A stretch of 64,000 nucleotides of DNA, taken from assembly GCA_026182355.1 (NCBI GenBank), contig JAPFBL010000117.1, positions 1,107,501 to 1,171,500 of the forward strand, written 5' to 3'. The DNA is from Hermatobates lingyangjiaoensis (lineage: Eukaryota > Arthropoda > Insecta > Hemiptera > Hermatobatidae). The position numbers were made by a program, and so were the translations under genes. Shown in pieces: positions 32,351 to 43,554 of the stretch. Positions within the stretch are counted from its first letter, which is position 1. Every line of letters begins with the position of its first letter. Under the pieces are notes generated by a model that had not been told where the DNA came from, ran no database searches, and saw only the letters and a list, made by a program, of their open reading frames with translations.

Positions 32351-34783
32351 TCAATTGTTGCCAACCCTACTAGATTCGAGATCTCTAACAAATTTGTAAC
32401 TGCTATCAAAAGTGGCGCTGCTTGGTATAACATTGAGTTCATGATTTTGGATGTTCAGGCTCGGATTGTTATCTTTGATGTGTAGGGCTTCCAAAATGGC
32501 TAATCGATCATTGTCAGTGTTATATTGCAGTACTACAGTCCCTTCAGCTAACATGCCTCTTGTGAGCTTGATACCATGTGCTTCCTCGGTGTGTTTCTTG
32601 GGGGCTCCTGCTGAAAGATGCATTGTCAAGCGCCTTGAGAGCTTCGTTGCAGTCATCCCAATATACCTGGAATTCAGGGTTGCACAGTCCCCTGTTGAAC
32701 ATGAGTACTGGTATATTAGGTGACTGCGTTGAAGCTCTGGGGTGTCGACTTTAGGTTTGTTCGAAATCACGAGGTCACTAGTCTTCTTATTTTTATAATA
32801 AATTCTGAGCTGTAGTCTATCAGTTTCGTTTGTGGGCTTCACGTTGTCTTTTATTAATTTATGGAGGGCTCTTTCATCTTGCATATATTCTCTATGCATA
32901 TATGCTCGATAGTAGAGTGTAAGGGGCTCACCAGAGGCAGGAGGTTCTACTTTACTATTGTACCATTGATCTAGAAAGGACTTTATAGCTTTCGTTATTT
33001 CAGCGTTGGAGTATCCGTTATTTATTAGCACCTGTGTTGATTTTTCCATTTCTTGGTGTACTAGGGTCCAATCACTGCAGTGGGTGAATGCCCTTTTTAT
33101 GTATGCGTTTATCGTCGATTTCCTATATTTTTCAGGACATTCACTCCTTCCATTCAAGCATAGTCCGGGGTTTGATGGTTTCCTATAAACACTGGTGTTA
33201 AAGTACTGGGGGTTTTGTTTGATGAGGACATCTAAGAACGGCAGCTGTCCCTGTTTACTGTTTTCAGCTGTTAACTTAAGCCCTGAAACTTCTTCCAATA
33301 GTAAGTGCAGCTGCGCAATGTCCGCTTCACTATCCGCCAAAACGAAGATGTCATCGATGTATCTAGCGTAGATTGTTGGTTTCTTTATCCTTTGGAATAC
33401 AACTTTCTCCACACATCCCATAAAGAAGTTGGCAAACAAGACCCCTAGTGGAGAGCCCATAGCAACTCCGTCGACCTGTTTATACATTTTACCCTGTGGT
33501 GATACAAAGGGGGCTTCTTTAGTGCAGAGTTCGAGGAGAGACTTAAGGGCGTTTTTCGGCATATTTATTTTAGGCTGGCTGTCCTGAGGGTAAATTTCTT
33601 CTAATATGTACTGGATAGTCCTGTCCACTGGCACGTTAGTAAACAACGCTTCTACATCAAGCGACGCTATAATGCCAGTCCCATTTGAGACCTTCAACAG
33701 GTCAAGGAAGTCTGTTGACGAGGAAAGACTAAAGGCATTAGGGGCGAACGGAGTGAGGAGACTATTTAACCTCTTTGCTAGCTGGTAGGTGGGAGTGGGG
33801 ATTTGACTAATGATGGGTCTTAATTTATTACCAGGTTTATGAGTCTTGATGTTGCCATAACAATAACCAGGTCCGTATTCACCTTTGATTAAAGGGAGGG
33901 TAATGTTTTTACTATTACTATTGATTTTCCTGATTACCTTATTTACATTCTTCTTCAAGTCATCCACTGGGTTTTTAGTAATTGGACGAAATTTACAGGT
34001 ATCGTTGAGAATATCATTGATCTTCGATTCATATTCATCTCTTTTCATTAGGACAAAACAGGATGCTTTATCGGCCTTTCTAATAACAATAGACTGGTCT
34101 TGTCTTAGTAACCTAGCGGCATCTCTGTGTCTCTTCTTTAATAAATTACTTTTGAAATGGCCCCTTTCTATCTTCGATTCTCTAACAATCTCCTCACGAA
34201 TAGATTCGTCGACCTTTACTTTACCTTCCTTTCCTAGCTTAATAATGCTGTCCAAGAGAATTTCAAGTTCCAAGCGTTTACTATATTTAGGGGGTTTAGA
34301 GATGTAGTGGCAGTTAAGACCAAAGTTAAGGAGCTCTTCTTCGTCTGGGGTAAGGTTCTTTTCGGTAAGGTTAATATAACCTGTGGTAGGGCAAGGTCGT
34401 TTCAGAGAACCTCCATCGAGTTTTACTATTTTTCTATTGGTTCTAGCATAAGTAGAGTCTTCATATTGCCGGATGCTGATCTTCAGTTGGTTATCTATAC
34501 TAGTTTTCAGATCACTTTCAATAACGAGGGATGCCCAAACATCTTCGATATCTTTTAAAAGTTTACGTTGTATAGAGATCTCTTCCTTTTTTAATTTAAG
34601 TTGTCGTTTAACAAGTTTTCGTCGGTAATCTAAAGTTTCTCTGGAATGCCGTGCTGCATGGTCGTGAGTTTTAATATTAGTATAAGTGGGCAGCAGGTCT
34701 TCTTGGATAGAGATTGAATTGAAATGTGCAGCAGCCTCTGCATTGACAACCTTTTTACTGATAGCCTCTATTTTTCGTACAAT
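32351..34783 (-). CDS. Penelope-like element polyprotein: reverse transcriptase plus GIY-YIG endonuclease
   Basis: The frame is open for about 810 codons from 34783 (just after a TAG) to the stop at 32351. TTG at 34273 is an internal Leu codon, not a start. Order: coiled-coil-like N-terminus (KKVVNAEAAAHFNS); RT motifs, numbered from codon 34273, are VIRKADKAS (~63-71), GNIKTHKPGNKLRPIIS (~140-156), SLDVEALFTNVP (~204-215), QVDGVAMGSPLGVLFANFF (~266-284), catalytic YIDD (~305-308) and GQLPFLDV (~342-349); then GIY-YIG with YQYSC (~521), RYIG (~536-539), LSRRLTMHL (~545-553), Glu in LAILEALHI (~595) and Asn in PSLN (~607). RT makes cDNA and GIY-YIG nicks the target. There are no internal stops or frameshifts. 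Only the first ~17 codons are missing, and they are present in the downstream pseudo-LTR. It is the youngest-looking element in the window. Confidence 0.95.
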   Translation of the reverse strand: MVRKIEAISKKVVNAEAAAHFNSISIQEDLLPTYTNIKTHDHAARHSRETLDYRRKLVKRQLKLKKEEISIQRKLLKDIEDVWASLVIESDLKTSIDNQLKISIRQYEDSTYARTNRKIVKLDGGSLKRPCPTTGYINLTEKNLTPDEEELLNFGLNCHYISKPPKYSKRLELEILLDSIIKLGKEGKVKVDESIREEIVRESKIERGHFKSNLLKKRHRDAARLLRQDQSIVIRKADKASCFVLMKRDEYESKINDILNDTCKFRPITKNPVDDLKKNVNKVIRKINSNSKNITLPLIKGEYGPGYCYGNIKTHKPGNKLRPIISQIPTPTYQLAKRLNSLLTPFAPNAFSLSSSTDFLDLLKVSNGTGIIASLDVEALFTNVPVDRTIQYILEEIYPQDSQPKINMPKNALKSLLELCTKEAPFVSPQGKMYKQVDGVAMGSPLGVLFANFFMGCVEKVVFQRIKKPTIYARYIDDIFVLADSEADIAQLHLLLEEVSGLKLTAENSKQGQLPFLDVLIKQNPQYFNTSVYRKPSNPGLCLNGRSECPEKYRKSTINAYIKRAFTHCSDWTLVHQEMEKSTQVLINNGYSNAEITKAIKSFLDQWYNSKVEPPASGEPLTLYYRAYMHREYMQDERALHKLIKDNVKPTNETDRLQLRIYYKNKKTSDLVISNKPKVDTPELQRSHLIYQYSCSTGDCATLNSRYIGMTATKLSRRLTMHLSAGAPKKHTEEAHGIKLTRGMLAEGTVVLQYNTDNDRLAILEALHIKDNNPSLNIQNHELNVIPSSATFDSSYKFVRDLESSRVGNN

Positions 34784-34829
34784 CTACATTTTTCGTACAA
34801 TATATATATATATATATATATATGTTCTA
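34679..34829 (-). repeat. Upstream copy of the PLE pseudo-LTR segment and (TA)n
   Basis: 34679-34783 repeats 31918-32024. The upstream edge is scrambled: a TTTTTCGTACAAT string is duplicated around CTACA, and then a TA run (34800-34824) begins. This junction marks the 5' truncation. Confidence 0.8.
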
Positions 34830-37800
34830 ATATATAGATATGTCAAACTAAATATCTTAAATAAATAGCACTATTAATAGTCGTCTAGTCACACCCAGTT
34901 TACATTTGGTTACTTTCATTAACCAATCAATCATTGTGGATTTACTAACTTATTAAAAAAGAAAATATCGCTCCTATCACGAATGGACCAATGCTATTAA
35001 ATAACCGTGATTATTCGTTTATTTTCGTTCCTGAAAAAGCGGAGGGGCCAAAAAAAAAACCATTATCAGTTATATATTTTTATTACTGATACTTCAGAAC
35101 TTCCATGGCTCTTTTTTGATTGTTTTCTTTACTGCCTCTTAGTGTTAAAGCTTATGAAATTAGTTCCATCTCTGCAGGATTGAATCACTCGTCTGGTCAT
35201 CCCATTGCTAATGCTCTTTCAATAATTTTTCTCTTGATGTACAGATTGTTGACCGTTAAACCATAAACTACTGAAGGTAATTACAGTTGATTTTGAGTTT
35301 ATATTATTCTTTTAAAAGGAAATAGATGAAATGATGGTTGTTAGCAGTTTATTTTCTTACAAATTGGAAATAATCATTAGGTAGAAGTAAAAGAAGAATT
35401 TACATGTATCAAGACCAGCTGAATTGTTCACGTGTTACTGCGCATTCTAGCCATTAAATTGAATAATTAATTAAACTATAGCCGCATGGAGCCATTTAAT
35501 CACATTGTAGTGATTAAAAGCTTGTAGCCAGGTACAGTTATTCCATTCAGTTCAGTCGAACACAAATACCAAAAAATTCCCTTTACATTGGGTGAAAAGA
35601 TTTTTACTTATACTAGTAATATTAAAATAACCTAGCATTTCCTATGAAGTATTTCAAATTTACCACAATTTTTCTTTGATTGATGTAGAATTTAATCTTA
35701 AAATTAACTTTTTAATTTTTGTTGTTTTTTAATTTTTTAAATTAATTTTTGATTCAAAACAGATAAAATATTAATTATTTTCCTTCAAAATTGAAAACTT
35801 TAATTTTTCTAAACCTTCTATTATATTCAACAATATTCGAACAAACAGGAGAGCAATTTAGTTAATGAAAGTTCTGGAAATATTGTTGCAAATATTAAAC
35901 TTAATTATTTGTTACTATTGGTGGATTAATTCGTTATATCTTGTCATATAACTAAAGAATTTAGCCGAGTTTTATTAGACTAATAATACGGGTAACTCTA
36001 CAGTGGATTCATCATTTTCAGTTCTCGTATTTTCTCATTTTTTTTCATTTCGATTACATAGAATTGTTAAAATCTCATGATAATAAACAAATGATAAACT
36101 GGTATTTGTTTGCAAATGAAAAACAAATTCACTTATTTATTTTTACGTAAAATACAGAAATTGAATCAGAAAATGTATTATTCTAAATTTATTGTAAACT
36201 ATGTCTCTGTTTACAATTACTATTATTACGACTATTATTTCAGGTTTAGAAAAAATGAAAGAAAATTGCAAGTTCTATGTTTATTATCTCAATGCCAAAT
36301 TTTAAGAAAATGACGGTGATATTGAAACGCATTGATTGCAGGATGCAATGATGAACCAAGAAATGGACTAGTATTGTCGTTTTAAGCAAACCTAATGGAA
36401 TAACGATGGAAGTGAAAAATGATGGCCAGCAGTTATTATCACAATTTCCTTCCAAAGGCATGTACTGCAACCTAGAAAATGCAATGATTACAGGAGTTCT
36501 TTCTGTAAGTTAGCGGTAAAGATAGTTCTGGCAGTTGTGATAGAAATGTTTTTCAACAGTTGAAACAAAGTTCTTCCAATAAAAGTATTTTTCCAACTGA
36601 ATCAAAATTTTTAGTCGATTTTCAAAGTAAATTATCTAAATTAAACAACTAATGTTAACTATCTACATTAACTATCTAATATGACTAGACAGCATGTGGT
36701 AATGTATTTATCTTAAGACAAAACATCTGTAGTGGCTTACACTTAACTTTGCAATAAGTCAATATAATATCAATATCGTTCATAATCCATTGATTATTAA
36801 TATTATTTTAATGTGTCTCCTGTTTCTATATGTTACATCATTCCATAATTTCACCTATTAATATCGCGTTAAAGTAACATCAAGTTTCATGGCAGTGATT
36901 TTTGTAAATATAGATAATAAAATTAATGATTGGATTTCTTATATTGTGGCTTTTCCATTTTATCAGTAATAACAATTTCAAAATCACTTATCTATAACAA
37001 TCTGTTAAGATATTATGACTATTGAACTAGTGTAGTTTTTTCGGACTCATATGCACTATTACCAAATGTGTCCTATTGTCATTTTTTTTATCGTTCCTAA
37101 ATACAATTTAAATTTTTAGATCTTTATTGAACTTCACTATTATCCTTAGATAACATCTCTCACTCCTAAGGGTGTGAGGTATATTTTTCCGAAAATCACA
37201 AACCTTTTAACGTGATTGGATGGTTTTCTAGAGAAAGGAGTCACGACTGTTTTAACTGGAATTATAATGAGAAATTTCTCATTTACCCATCTTTCATCAA
37301 TCATAATCTTTAGTATATACTAAAAGGAGGTACCAACAATGACACTTATTCCTACAGTGACAAAGTCATCTCCTTATCAATGCACATCATAACTTTTATT
37401 ACTTAAATATTCGGTAGATCTTCCACAACAACTCACCGTAGTGAGGCCAATGCCACACCTTTCTGAATACAGATATTAGTGGGCACATATTCAGTTCTGG
37501 TAGATCTGAGACTTATGCTATTTATTATTGCATTAGATTGTAGTAACTCATTCTATCGTTCTTGCACTACAATAATATGCTGTACAAAAGTTTTTGGTTT
37601 ACTGGATTACTGGAGGAGTTGCTTATATTTAGTACCCACTTTTTTCATAAAGAACAAAAGAAATAGTATATTTTCCATTCTTCAATATTACTCCAAAGCA
37701 AATGGATTATTAAACAGTATATATTTGACATTAATACTCCCTAATTCATGCACAATTTAGGTTGATAATACCCTTTTAATTAACAATGATTTATCACCCT

Positions 37801-39890
37801 GGTAAGTATCAAATATATGTTTCACTGGCGTAGATTTTTTTTTACAATTAATCATGTTATTTTACTTACCTTCATATTAACTCATTAAATCGTTTATTTT
37901 TTTTCATATTAAACTTTTCATTAGATACAATTTAATTTTGCTTAATTCAACAAAAAAATATCCTAGAAAATATAAAATTATATAACAAGTGCAGTAGGTT
38001 ATCTAATATTCCAAAATTAACTTTTCAGTTTTTATAGCTCTATTGCCATTTGTTGTAATCGACATTACATTAATCCATTTTATGATATCAATTTTTGTTT
38101 AATATCATAACAACATTTGCTCGTTATGTACCTACCCTTTAACAGAAAAGAAAACCGAAAATTATTTTTAATTAAATTAAAGCCACATGTAGCATTTAAT
38201 CACATTGTAGTGATTAAAAGCTTGTAGCCAGGTACAGGCTAGAATGATAGAATGATAGATATCATTCTATCTATGTATTTAATAACAAGTATTCTGCTAA
38301 ACCCTTGAAAAGTGCTATTATTTGGTATAATAGCACTTGTAAAATCAGAAGCATCCTCCGATTTGTTAAATAGCCTAAACTTAATGTCTCTATAAAGTTT
38401 GAGATTCAAAATTTGTATATTTCATTTCATAATGGGCCTTTCTGGTTATTGGAACGTTCTGAAATCAGGACATTAATTCTAAAATAACGCCAAAATTATA
38501 CCACCTTAGATTTAACTGTTTTAGATAAACAAATGTGGTCTAAAATCAATCTTTGTATAATAGTGTGTCTTTTTCATAAAAATAATATGTCCAGAAATAA
38601 TAGGGTATACCTACACTACAGGGTTTATTCTTGTGTCATATGTGAATTTGATCCACGTAACTGTGTCTTATAGAAAAGAATGAGAAGTAGAAACAAGTTT
38701 ATATGCTAGTAAATTATTTATGATGTATATAACTAAATAAACAACAATCATAAGATTTTGTTAATTACCAGCACTAATTAGAATCATAGAAAAACTTTGA
38801 AGAATTTAACTGGTATTAAACTTTTTTTATACAAAGAATAGGAATAAGTAAATAAAATAAAAATACTATTGAATTAAGTGTATATTAACATATACGCTCC
38901 GTAAAAACCAAGTTTACTGTTTAAACGTTTGTTTTGTTCAGAAAGTATGAAGCTTCCAGTTGTTTTGGCAAAGGCAAACAAGTTGTGGCCACTATCGTTT
39001 GGATGAACCCCCCAGCCACACACAGACTTTATCGGAAAAAGAGCACTTTGAGGATCTCAAAACATGTAAACTTTCAAAATCTCAAAATCAATTTATTTTA
39101 TCGTTTCTATATTTTACTTATAGTAAAGTAAAATAAAATAAGAGGAAACTGTTTTGACAATATATTTTACAGTAAAGTTTACTTTACTTTATAATGTTTA
39201 GTATGCAAATTTTTTGTATTCAAATTATTCAGTAGATATGAATTACTCAATGATATTTTATAATTTAGGATACTTGTATTTTTTTGTGTAATTCCTTCTA
39301 GCCAGATATGCTCAAACTTCACATTTCCTTCATGCTATGAAAGGAAATGATATTCTCATTGAATCATGTGCTATTTGAATTCATTATCAAATTAATTTTA
39401 TTCTATAGTTAAATAAGATTTCTACGTAAGAATGTAATCATTCTCCCAACCATAGCGCTAACATATTCTATTTGTTATTTTACCTGTAATTTAAACGGTT
39501 ACTCTTGCAGCCTATGAATGATATATCAGTTGGTGCTCCTTTTCCTTTGATTCTAACTACGCCTTTATTCTGCTTGACAGTTAATCCAGCTCTGAGAGAG
39601 GATTGACACTTTTTTTTGAGGCTACACATATTAATGGCATCAGAAAATAAAATTCTTTGGATTCTATGCCTCTAAAGTTACTCGAGGTCTCATACTTTCT
39701 GAACAAACTAAAGTTTTAGCCAAAGACGTAATTCTCGTACACGCTAAAATTTCTTTATGCAATAAATATAATAAAAATTAACTTTGGTATTTTAAAATTT
39801 ATATCTGAATAGGTTCCATATAACAATATTATTTGTATATTCAAATATTATTATAACTTTACAAGTTTTCAACACTTTACAGAATTCAAG
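34830..39890. other. AT-rich non-coding tract with a dispersed ~53-bp repeat
   Basis: No gene is supportable. A ~53-bp sequence occurs at about 35486-35541 and 38184-38236: TTTAATCAC, ATTGTA, GTGATTAAA (a 9-bp hairpin) followed by AGCTTGTAGCCAGGTACAG. A palindromic patch, AATGATAGATATCATT, lies at about 38252. A G/C-richer stretch at 38940-39060 has a 65-codon frame without a recognised domain. Confidence 0.55.
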
Positions 39891-39956
39891 ATATATATAT
39901 ATATATAAAATAAAATAAAAAACGAAGGAAACACACAGAAAGACACAGACATAACT

Positions 39957-39994
39957 CACATCGATATTTCGACAATCGTCGTCATCAGGAGGTG
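39957..39994 (-). ncRNA. Candidate hammerhead ribozyme, left arm of palindrome
   Basis: Minus strand: stem I CACCUC (39989-39994), CUGAUGA (39982-39988), extra C, stem II GAC/GUC (CGAC/GUCG if the flanking C-G is counted), GAAA, minimal stem III, NUH = AUC, then stem I GAUGUG (39957-39962). Stem I pairs at 5 of 6 positions. Confidence 0.65.
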
Positions 39995-40091
39995 CGAAGA
40001 GCGAAGAGTCCCGCAGGAAGACAGGGCGGTACTGCAGCAGTACCACCCTGTCTTCCTGCGGGACTCTTCGCTCTTCGCTCTTCGCTCTTCG

Positions 40092-40129
40092 CACCTCCTG
40101 ATGACGACGATTGTCGAAATATCGATGTG
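40092..40129 (+). ncRNA. Candidate hammerhead ribozyme, right arm of palindrome
   Basis: Plus-strand twin of the left-arm motif: CACCTC (40092-40097), CTGATGA (40098-40104), stem II GAC/GTC around GATT, GAAA, ATC cleavage site, GATGTG (40124-40129). The core is fully canonical. Confidence 0.65.
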
Positions 40130-40209
40130 AGTTATGTCTGTGTCTTTTTGTGTGTTTCCTTCGTTTTTTATTTTATTGTAAAAAAGTCCGCTGGACCGTT
40201 TCTTTTAAT

Positions 40210-40211
40210 TG

Positions 40212-40258
<47 letters not shown>

Positions 40259-40273
40259 TATATATTATATATA
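40210..40273. repeat. (TA)n microsatellite
   Basis: A long TA run with a single AAATA interruption lies between two PLE termini. Confidence 0.9.
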
Positions 40274-40410
40274 GAGGTGGGTTTCCTGCCGTTGTGTTTC
40301 CGGCGTGCTTGGTCGCCCATTCTCTCTTTTCTTCTGAAGACGGATCATCCGAAAATTTGAGTTTGTAAGTGTGTCTCTTTCTCTGTGTGTTGCTTTTCTT
40401 CGTTTGTGAA

Positions 40411-40412
<2 letters not shown>
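40274..40412 (+). mobile_element. Solo PLE terminus with hammerhead-like motif (40328-40365)
   Basis: GGTTTCCTGCCGTTG, a GTGCTTGGTC-like segment, then CTGAAGA (40334-40340), extra C, stem II GGA/TCC (loop TCA), GAAA, ATTT, GAG. Stem I pairing beside the core is weak (UU against GA). The neighbour at 40476-40630 is its close sister. TA tracts bound it on both sides. Confidence 0.6.

Positions 40413-40472
<60 letters not shown>
40413..40472. repeat. (TA)n microsatellite
   Basis: A pure TA run of about 57 bp separates two sister solo termini. Confidence 0.92.
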
Positions 40473-40474
<2 letters not shown>

Positions 40475-40630
40475 CACTGGCGGTTGCCGGGTTGGTTACT
40501 TGCCGTTGCGTCTACAACGTGCTTGGTCTGTCTTTTTCTTTTCTCCTGAAGACGGATCACCCGAAAATTTGAGTCTTCAAGTGTGTTTCCTTACTCTATG
40601 TGTTACTCTTCTTGCATTTTGAACTCGTGT
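40473..40630 (+). mobile_element. Solo PLE terminus with hammerhead-like motif (40540-40576)
   Basis: Sister of 40274-40412. CTGAAGA at 40546-40552, extra C, a weak stem II (GG/CC), GAAA, ATTT. Stem I CTC/GAG is perfect over 3 bp, better than in its sister. The stem II change (ACC for TCC) shortens that stem. A (TA)n run at 40631-40657 follows. Confidence 0.6.
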
Positions 40631-40659
40631 ATATATATATATATATATATATATATTGT

Positions 40660-41192
40660 AAACAGGAAAACGATCCAAAAGGACAACAAACGTTTCACGG
40701 TAAATCACAAATACAGGACAAAGAAACAAACACATTGTCTCTAATTTTCGGCTGAAGCGTCATCAGGAGATTTCAGATAGGAACACCAAGCGCACTTGTG
40801 AAGCGTCGGTTGGAGACAGTGTTGTCGCACGCGTGCCTGGTTCAAGTAAAATTAACCAACAATAAGCCAAAAGCTATGAAATAGAAAGTGAAATTGAAGA
40901 AAATTAGGAAATATAAATAATAAAAACTTAAAAGATAATAATGAAGAAAATCAAGAGGAAAAAAACTGAAACAAAAGAAAATCCCGGATTATAAATAATA
41001 AATACTTATGCAATAATAATAATGAGGATGATTAGAAAAAGTTGTATAAATAATAATTTAAAATAAAAATAATAATATAAAATAGTCAAAGGTAAACTAA
41101 CTTCTAACCATTTAGAACAGACCTATCATTTTAAATTCAAACCTGGTTTACTACGCACATTTAAAAAGCAGATATGTGCCTCCTCGGATGCA
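40660..41192 (-). mobile_element. Decayed PLE 3' end: GIY-YIG remnant, A-rich segment, hammerhead
   Basis: On the minus strand 41192-41129 encodes ASEEAHICFLN-RSKPGLNL, the C-terminus of the SEEAHIWLLGARS-type GIY-YIG domain; nothing upstream of it is kept. An A-rich 3' segment (40840-41100) follows, then a terminal region with a hammerhead-like core and GTTTCCTG-type end next to (TA)n. The terminal region matches the minus-strand termini in the direct repeats at 6.45-6.63 and 9.92-10.10 kb, so those belong to this subfamily. Confidence 0.75.
40737..40772 (-). ncRNA. Candidate hammerhead ribozyme
   Basis: Minus strand: CUGAUGA (40760-40766), extra C, stem II GCU/AGC, an unpaired C, GAAA, AUUA with cleavage at A, and stem I UCUC/GAGA (4 bp). 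It is the intact counterpart of the degenerate cores at 6573 and 10043. Confidence 0.55.
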
Positions 41193-42440
41193 TTGTGATA
41201 TGGGGAGTAATAAAACGCCGCGTTGCTCAGAAGATAAAATCTCTTCAATCAAAAATTCTGTGTGAAATTCATTGTCCTTTCTACATATCAAAGCGACAAT
41301 GTATTCAGAGTTCAGGATTTTAACAGTTCATCAAATAGCAGTATCTTGAACAAAGCCATCCACAAAAAACTTGCTAACAATAATAATCCCTCAGTCCTAA
41401 ACATCTGCTAAAAAAATATTCCAAGAAATCCTAATAGACGTCTTAAGATAAAGTGGCCTAGAGGCTCATTAGTTTAAATTATTCTAGTGCTAATAGAAAT
41501 TTAAACAAATTTTGGAACTTCTTTTTCATGCTAGGATGTCTAGTCGCTGAATTATTTCTTGCCTTGTGTCTCCTTGTATGCAGGTATATATATTTGTTTT
41601 ATCATTATCACTGGTAATGTTACATTTTTGTGACTATGTAAAATACAGTTTTAAAAAAAAATCTGTCACTTTAGTCTATTCATGATATAATTACGTTAAT
41701 TAAAATGAAATAATAATAATAAACAAATAAAATGTAATCATTATTGGTTATTGTTAGTGTAAATAATATGAAAAGGGACTTGGTGAAAGGAGATTGAGCG
41801 AAGCCCAAGATGTCGATTTGATGGGGACTGCAGACTGAAGTTGTTTCAACTTGTCTGGTTCTCTGTTACACGAGGGCGGCTCACTCTAACAATCCCCTCT
41901 GCTTGCTCCAAACTCTCCGCTTAAATTACATTTCACCATGAAAACCCAACAATAAATGAAAATAATAACAACACTTCATGACACATTGTTGCTAACTTTA
42001 TTCTAGACTAATGAAAATAATTTATTTAATATTTCAAACAAACTTTGTGATGAATCACTCATTCTTGATCAATTATTTTTATATTACATCTTTAGCTATG
42101 TCTACTCAAAAAAACCATTATCCAATAGGCCGAGTACACTGTAGATTATACAACAAATTTTTATCTATTTCTATTATTGCTCTTATAAGCTTATCCAAAA
42201 ATTTAAACTGCAGTCATTTCTTGTCAGTTTAAATAATGCGAGTCATAGTTTTTCCAGATTTAGAATCACCATAATTTTTTATCTAAATTAGTTAATGTTT
42301 ATTCATTTATCAAGTTTTTCATTTAACTTCACTTCATAAATATTTAAAAGCTAAACATAAGCTCATTGTATCCAAACTATTCATGTAAAATGTGCTATAA
42401 ACTAGGCAATTGACTATAATCGCAAGGGTCAGATTTCTAT
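41193..42440. other. Non-coding tract with a GC-richer patch at 41760-41900
   Basis: No gene is recognised. The patch has a small palindrome, AAGTTGTTTCAACTT, and a GAGGGCGGCTCACTC string that stands out from the AT-rich flanks. I could not assign it to an RNA or repeat family. Confidence 0.45.
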
Positions 42441-42444
42441 GTGA

Positions 42445-42760
42445 GAAAAATAGGGTCACTTGCCTAACATAGTTCAATTATGTGGACGCCGAGGTTGTCT
42501 CACTTGCCCCATCTTTAATACAGAATCTCCCTTCTCCTGTAATCCCCACAATACAAATAACCCTGTTCCTGACAGATGCTCTTGTACCTCCAAAAACTTT
42601 GTTTACCGTTTGGAGTGCACTCAGTGTGATCTACAAGGGTGTGTGTGGTCTACGTAGGTCTGGCATCTACGAAGCTTATCCTCCGTATGAACTCATATGA
42701 GTATGAAGCTCATAAAGCTTCCGTCAACAAACGCTCTGATTTTTAACAACCCAGTAAAGC
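42445..42760 (+). pseudogene. PLE zinc-knuckle linker and GIY-YIG start, decayed
   Basis: The frame encodes CGRRGCLTCP, then CSCTSKNFVYRLECTQCD, the same Cys-rich linker and domain start as at 3086-3505. Homology then shifts frame to VYVGLAS-, LRMNSYE and KASVNKRSD before fading. The RT part and the C-terminal part are both missing. It is an internal fragment, not tied to a (TA)n tract. Confidence 0.75.
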
Positions 42761-43487
42761 AGGCAGGAACAGCCGTTTGTGGATACTTTCTCATTTTAAT
42801 AAGAATATTCTGGTGTCAATCGTTCTCACAAAATCATTTCTCAAATAATAATAATCAGTGAAAATATCAGTTACTAAAAATAAACTAAATAATTGATTTA
42901 TTCTAGACTGTTAATGTTTCATATCAGTTGATTTAATTGTTAATAATTAGTCACTTTCAATCAAGTGATTTTTCAATCAATTATCAGATAAATATTTATT
43001 AACTTTAGAATGGTATGCACCAATTTAAAATGTTTTCATAAACTACTTATTCCTCTTTCACTCGAACCAATTTCAAAGAAAACGACCAAGATTTGTCATG
43101 CCAATGTAATTAATTTAAAATGAATAATGATACTGAAGAATTAAGTTCTATGAAAGTGACCTATGAATATTCATATATTTGCAAAAGAAACTATTCTGTA
43201 AACCTCATGCAAATTGCATAAACTAGCTTTTATTTATCAACTGATGTAGTTATATTAGTAAGTTTAAAGAGTAATCACTTATGATTCCCTGATGTAATCT
43301 TAATGGAGTAATAATGCTATCTTAAAGCACTATGTCAAATGGTTTTACTTATTATCTATTTACAAATTATTCATTAACAATTTATACATAATTTCCAATT
43401 TTTTAATTATGCTATTACATAATTTATTCTGATAAAAAAATAAATTATTTGTATTCTTCTAGAGTTACATTGTTTTCTTTTAAGCTA

Positions 43488-43490
<3 letters not shown>
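42761..43490. other. AT-rich non-coding tract
   Basis: Nothing recognisable is seen in either strand. Confidence 0.6.

Positions 43491-43551
<61 letters not shown>
43491..43551. repeat. (TA)n microsatellite
   Basis: A pure TA run of about 60 bp lies at the 3' terminus of the minus-strand PLE. Confidence 0.93.

Positions 43552-43554
<3 letters not shown>

Larger units (their letters stand above)
39909..40178. repeat. Head-to-head PLE-terminus palindrome carrying two hammerheads
   Basis: 39909-40034 is the reverse complement of 40038-40178, with only a CAG between the arms (GTACTG CAG CAGTAC). The right arm has two extra copies of a CTCTTCG heptamer (four versus two), and there is a single mismatch near the centre. 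Each arm holds the same complete hammerhead-like motif, pointing outward on opposite strands. TA tracts flank both sides (39893-39906 and 40214-40272). Confidence 0.92.

Noticed and set aside
32451..33788. Plus-strand frames over the PLE polyprotein
   Set aside because: They are antisense shadows of the minus-strand RT/GIY-YIG gene.
34273..34273. TTG as start codon of the 640-residue PLE frame
   Set aside because: The frame continues open for another 170 codons upstream with clear homology to PLE N-termini.
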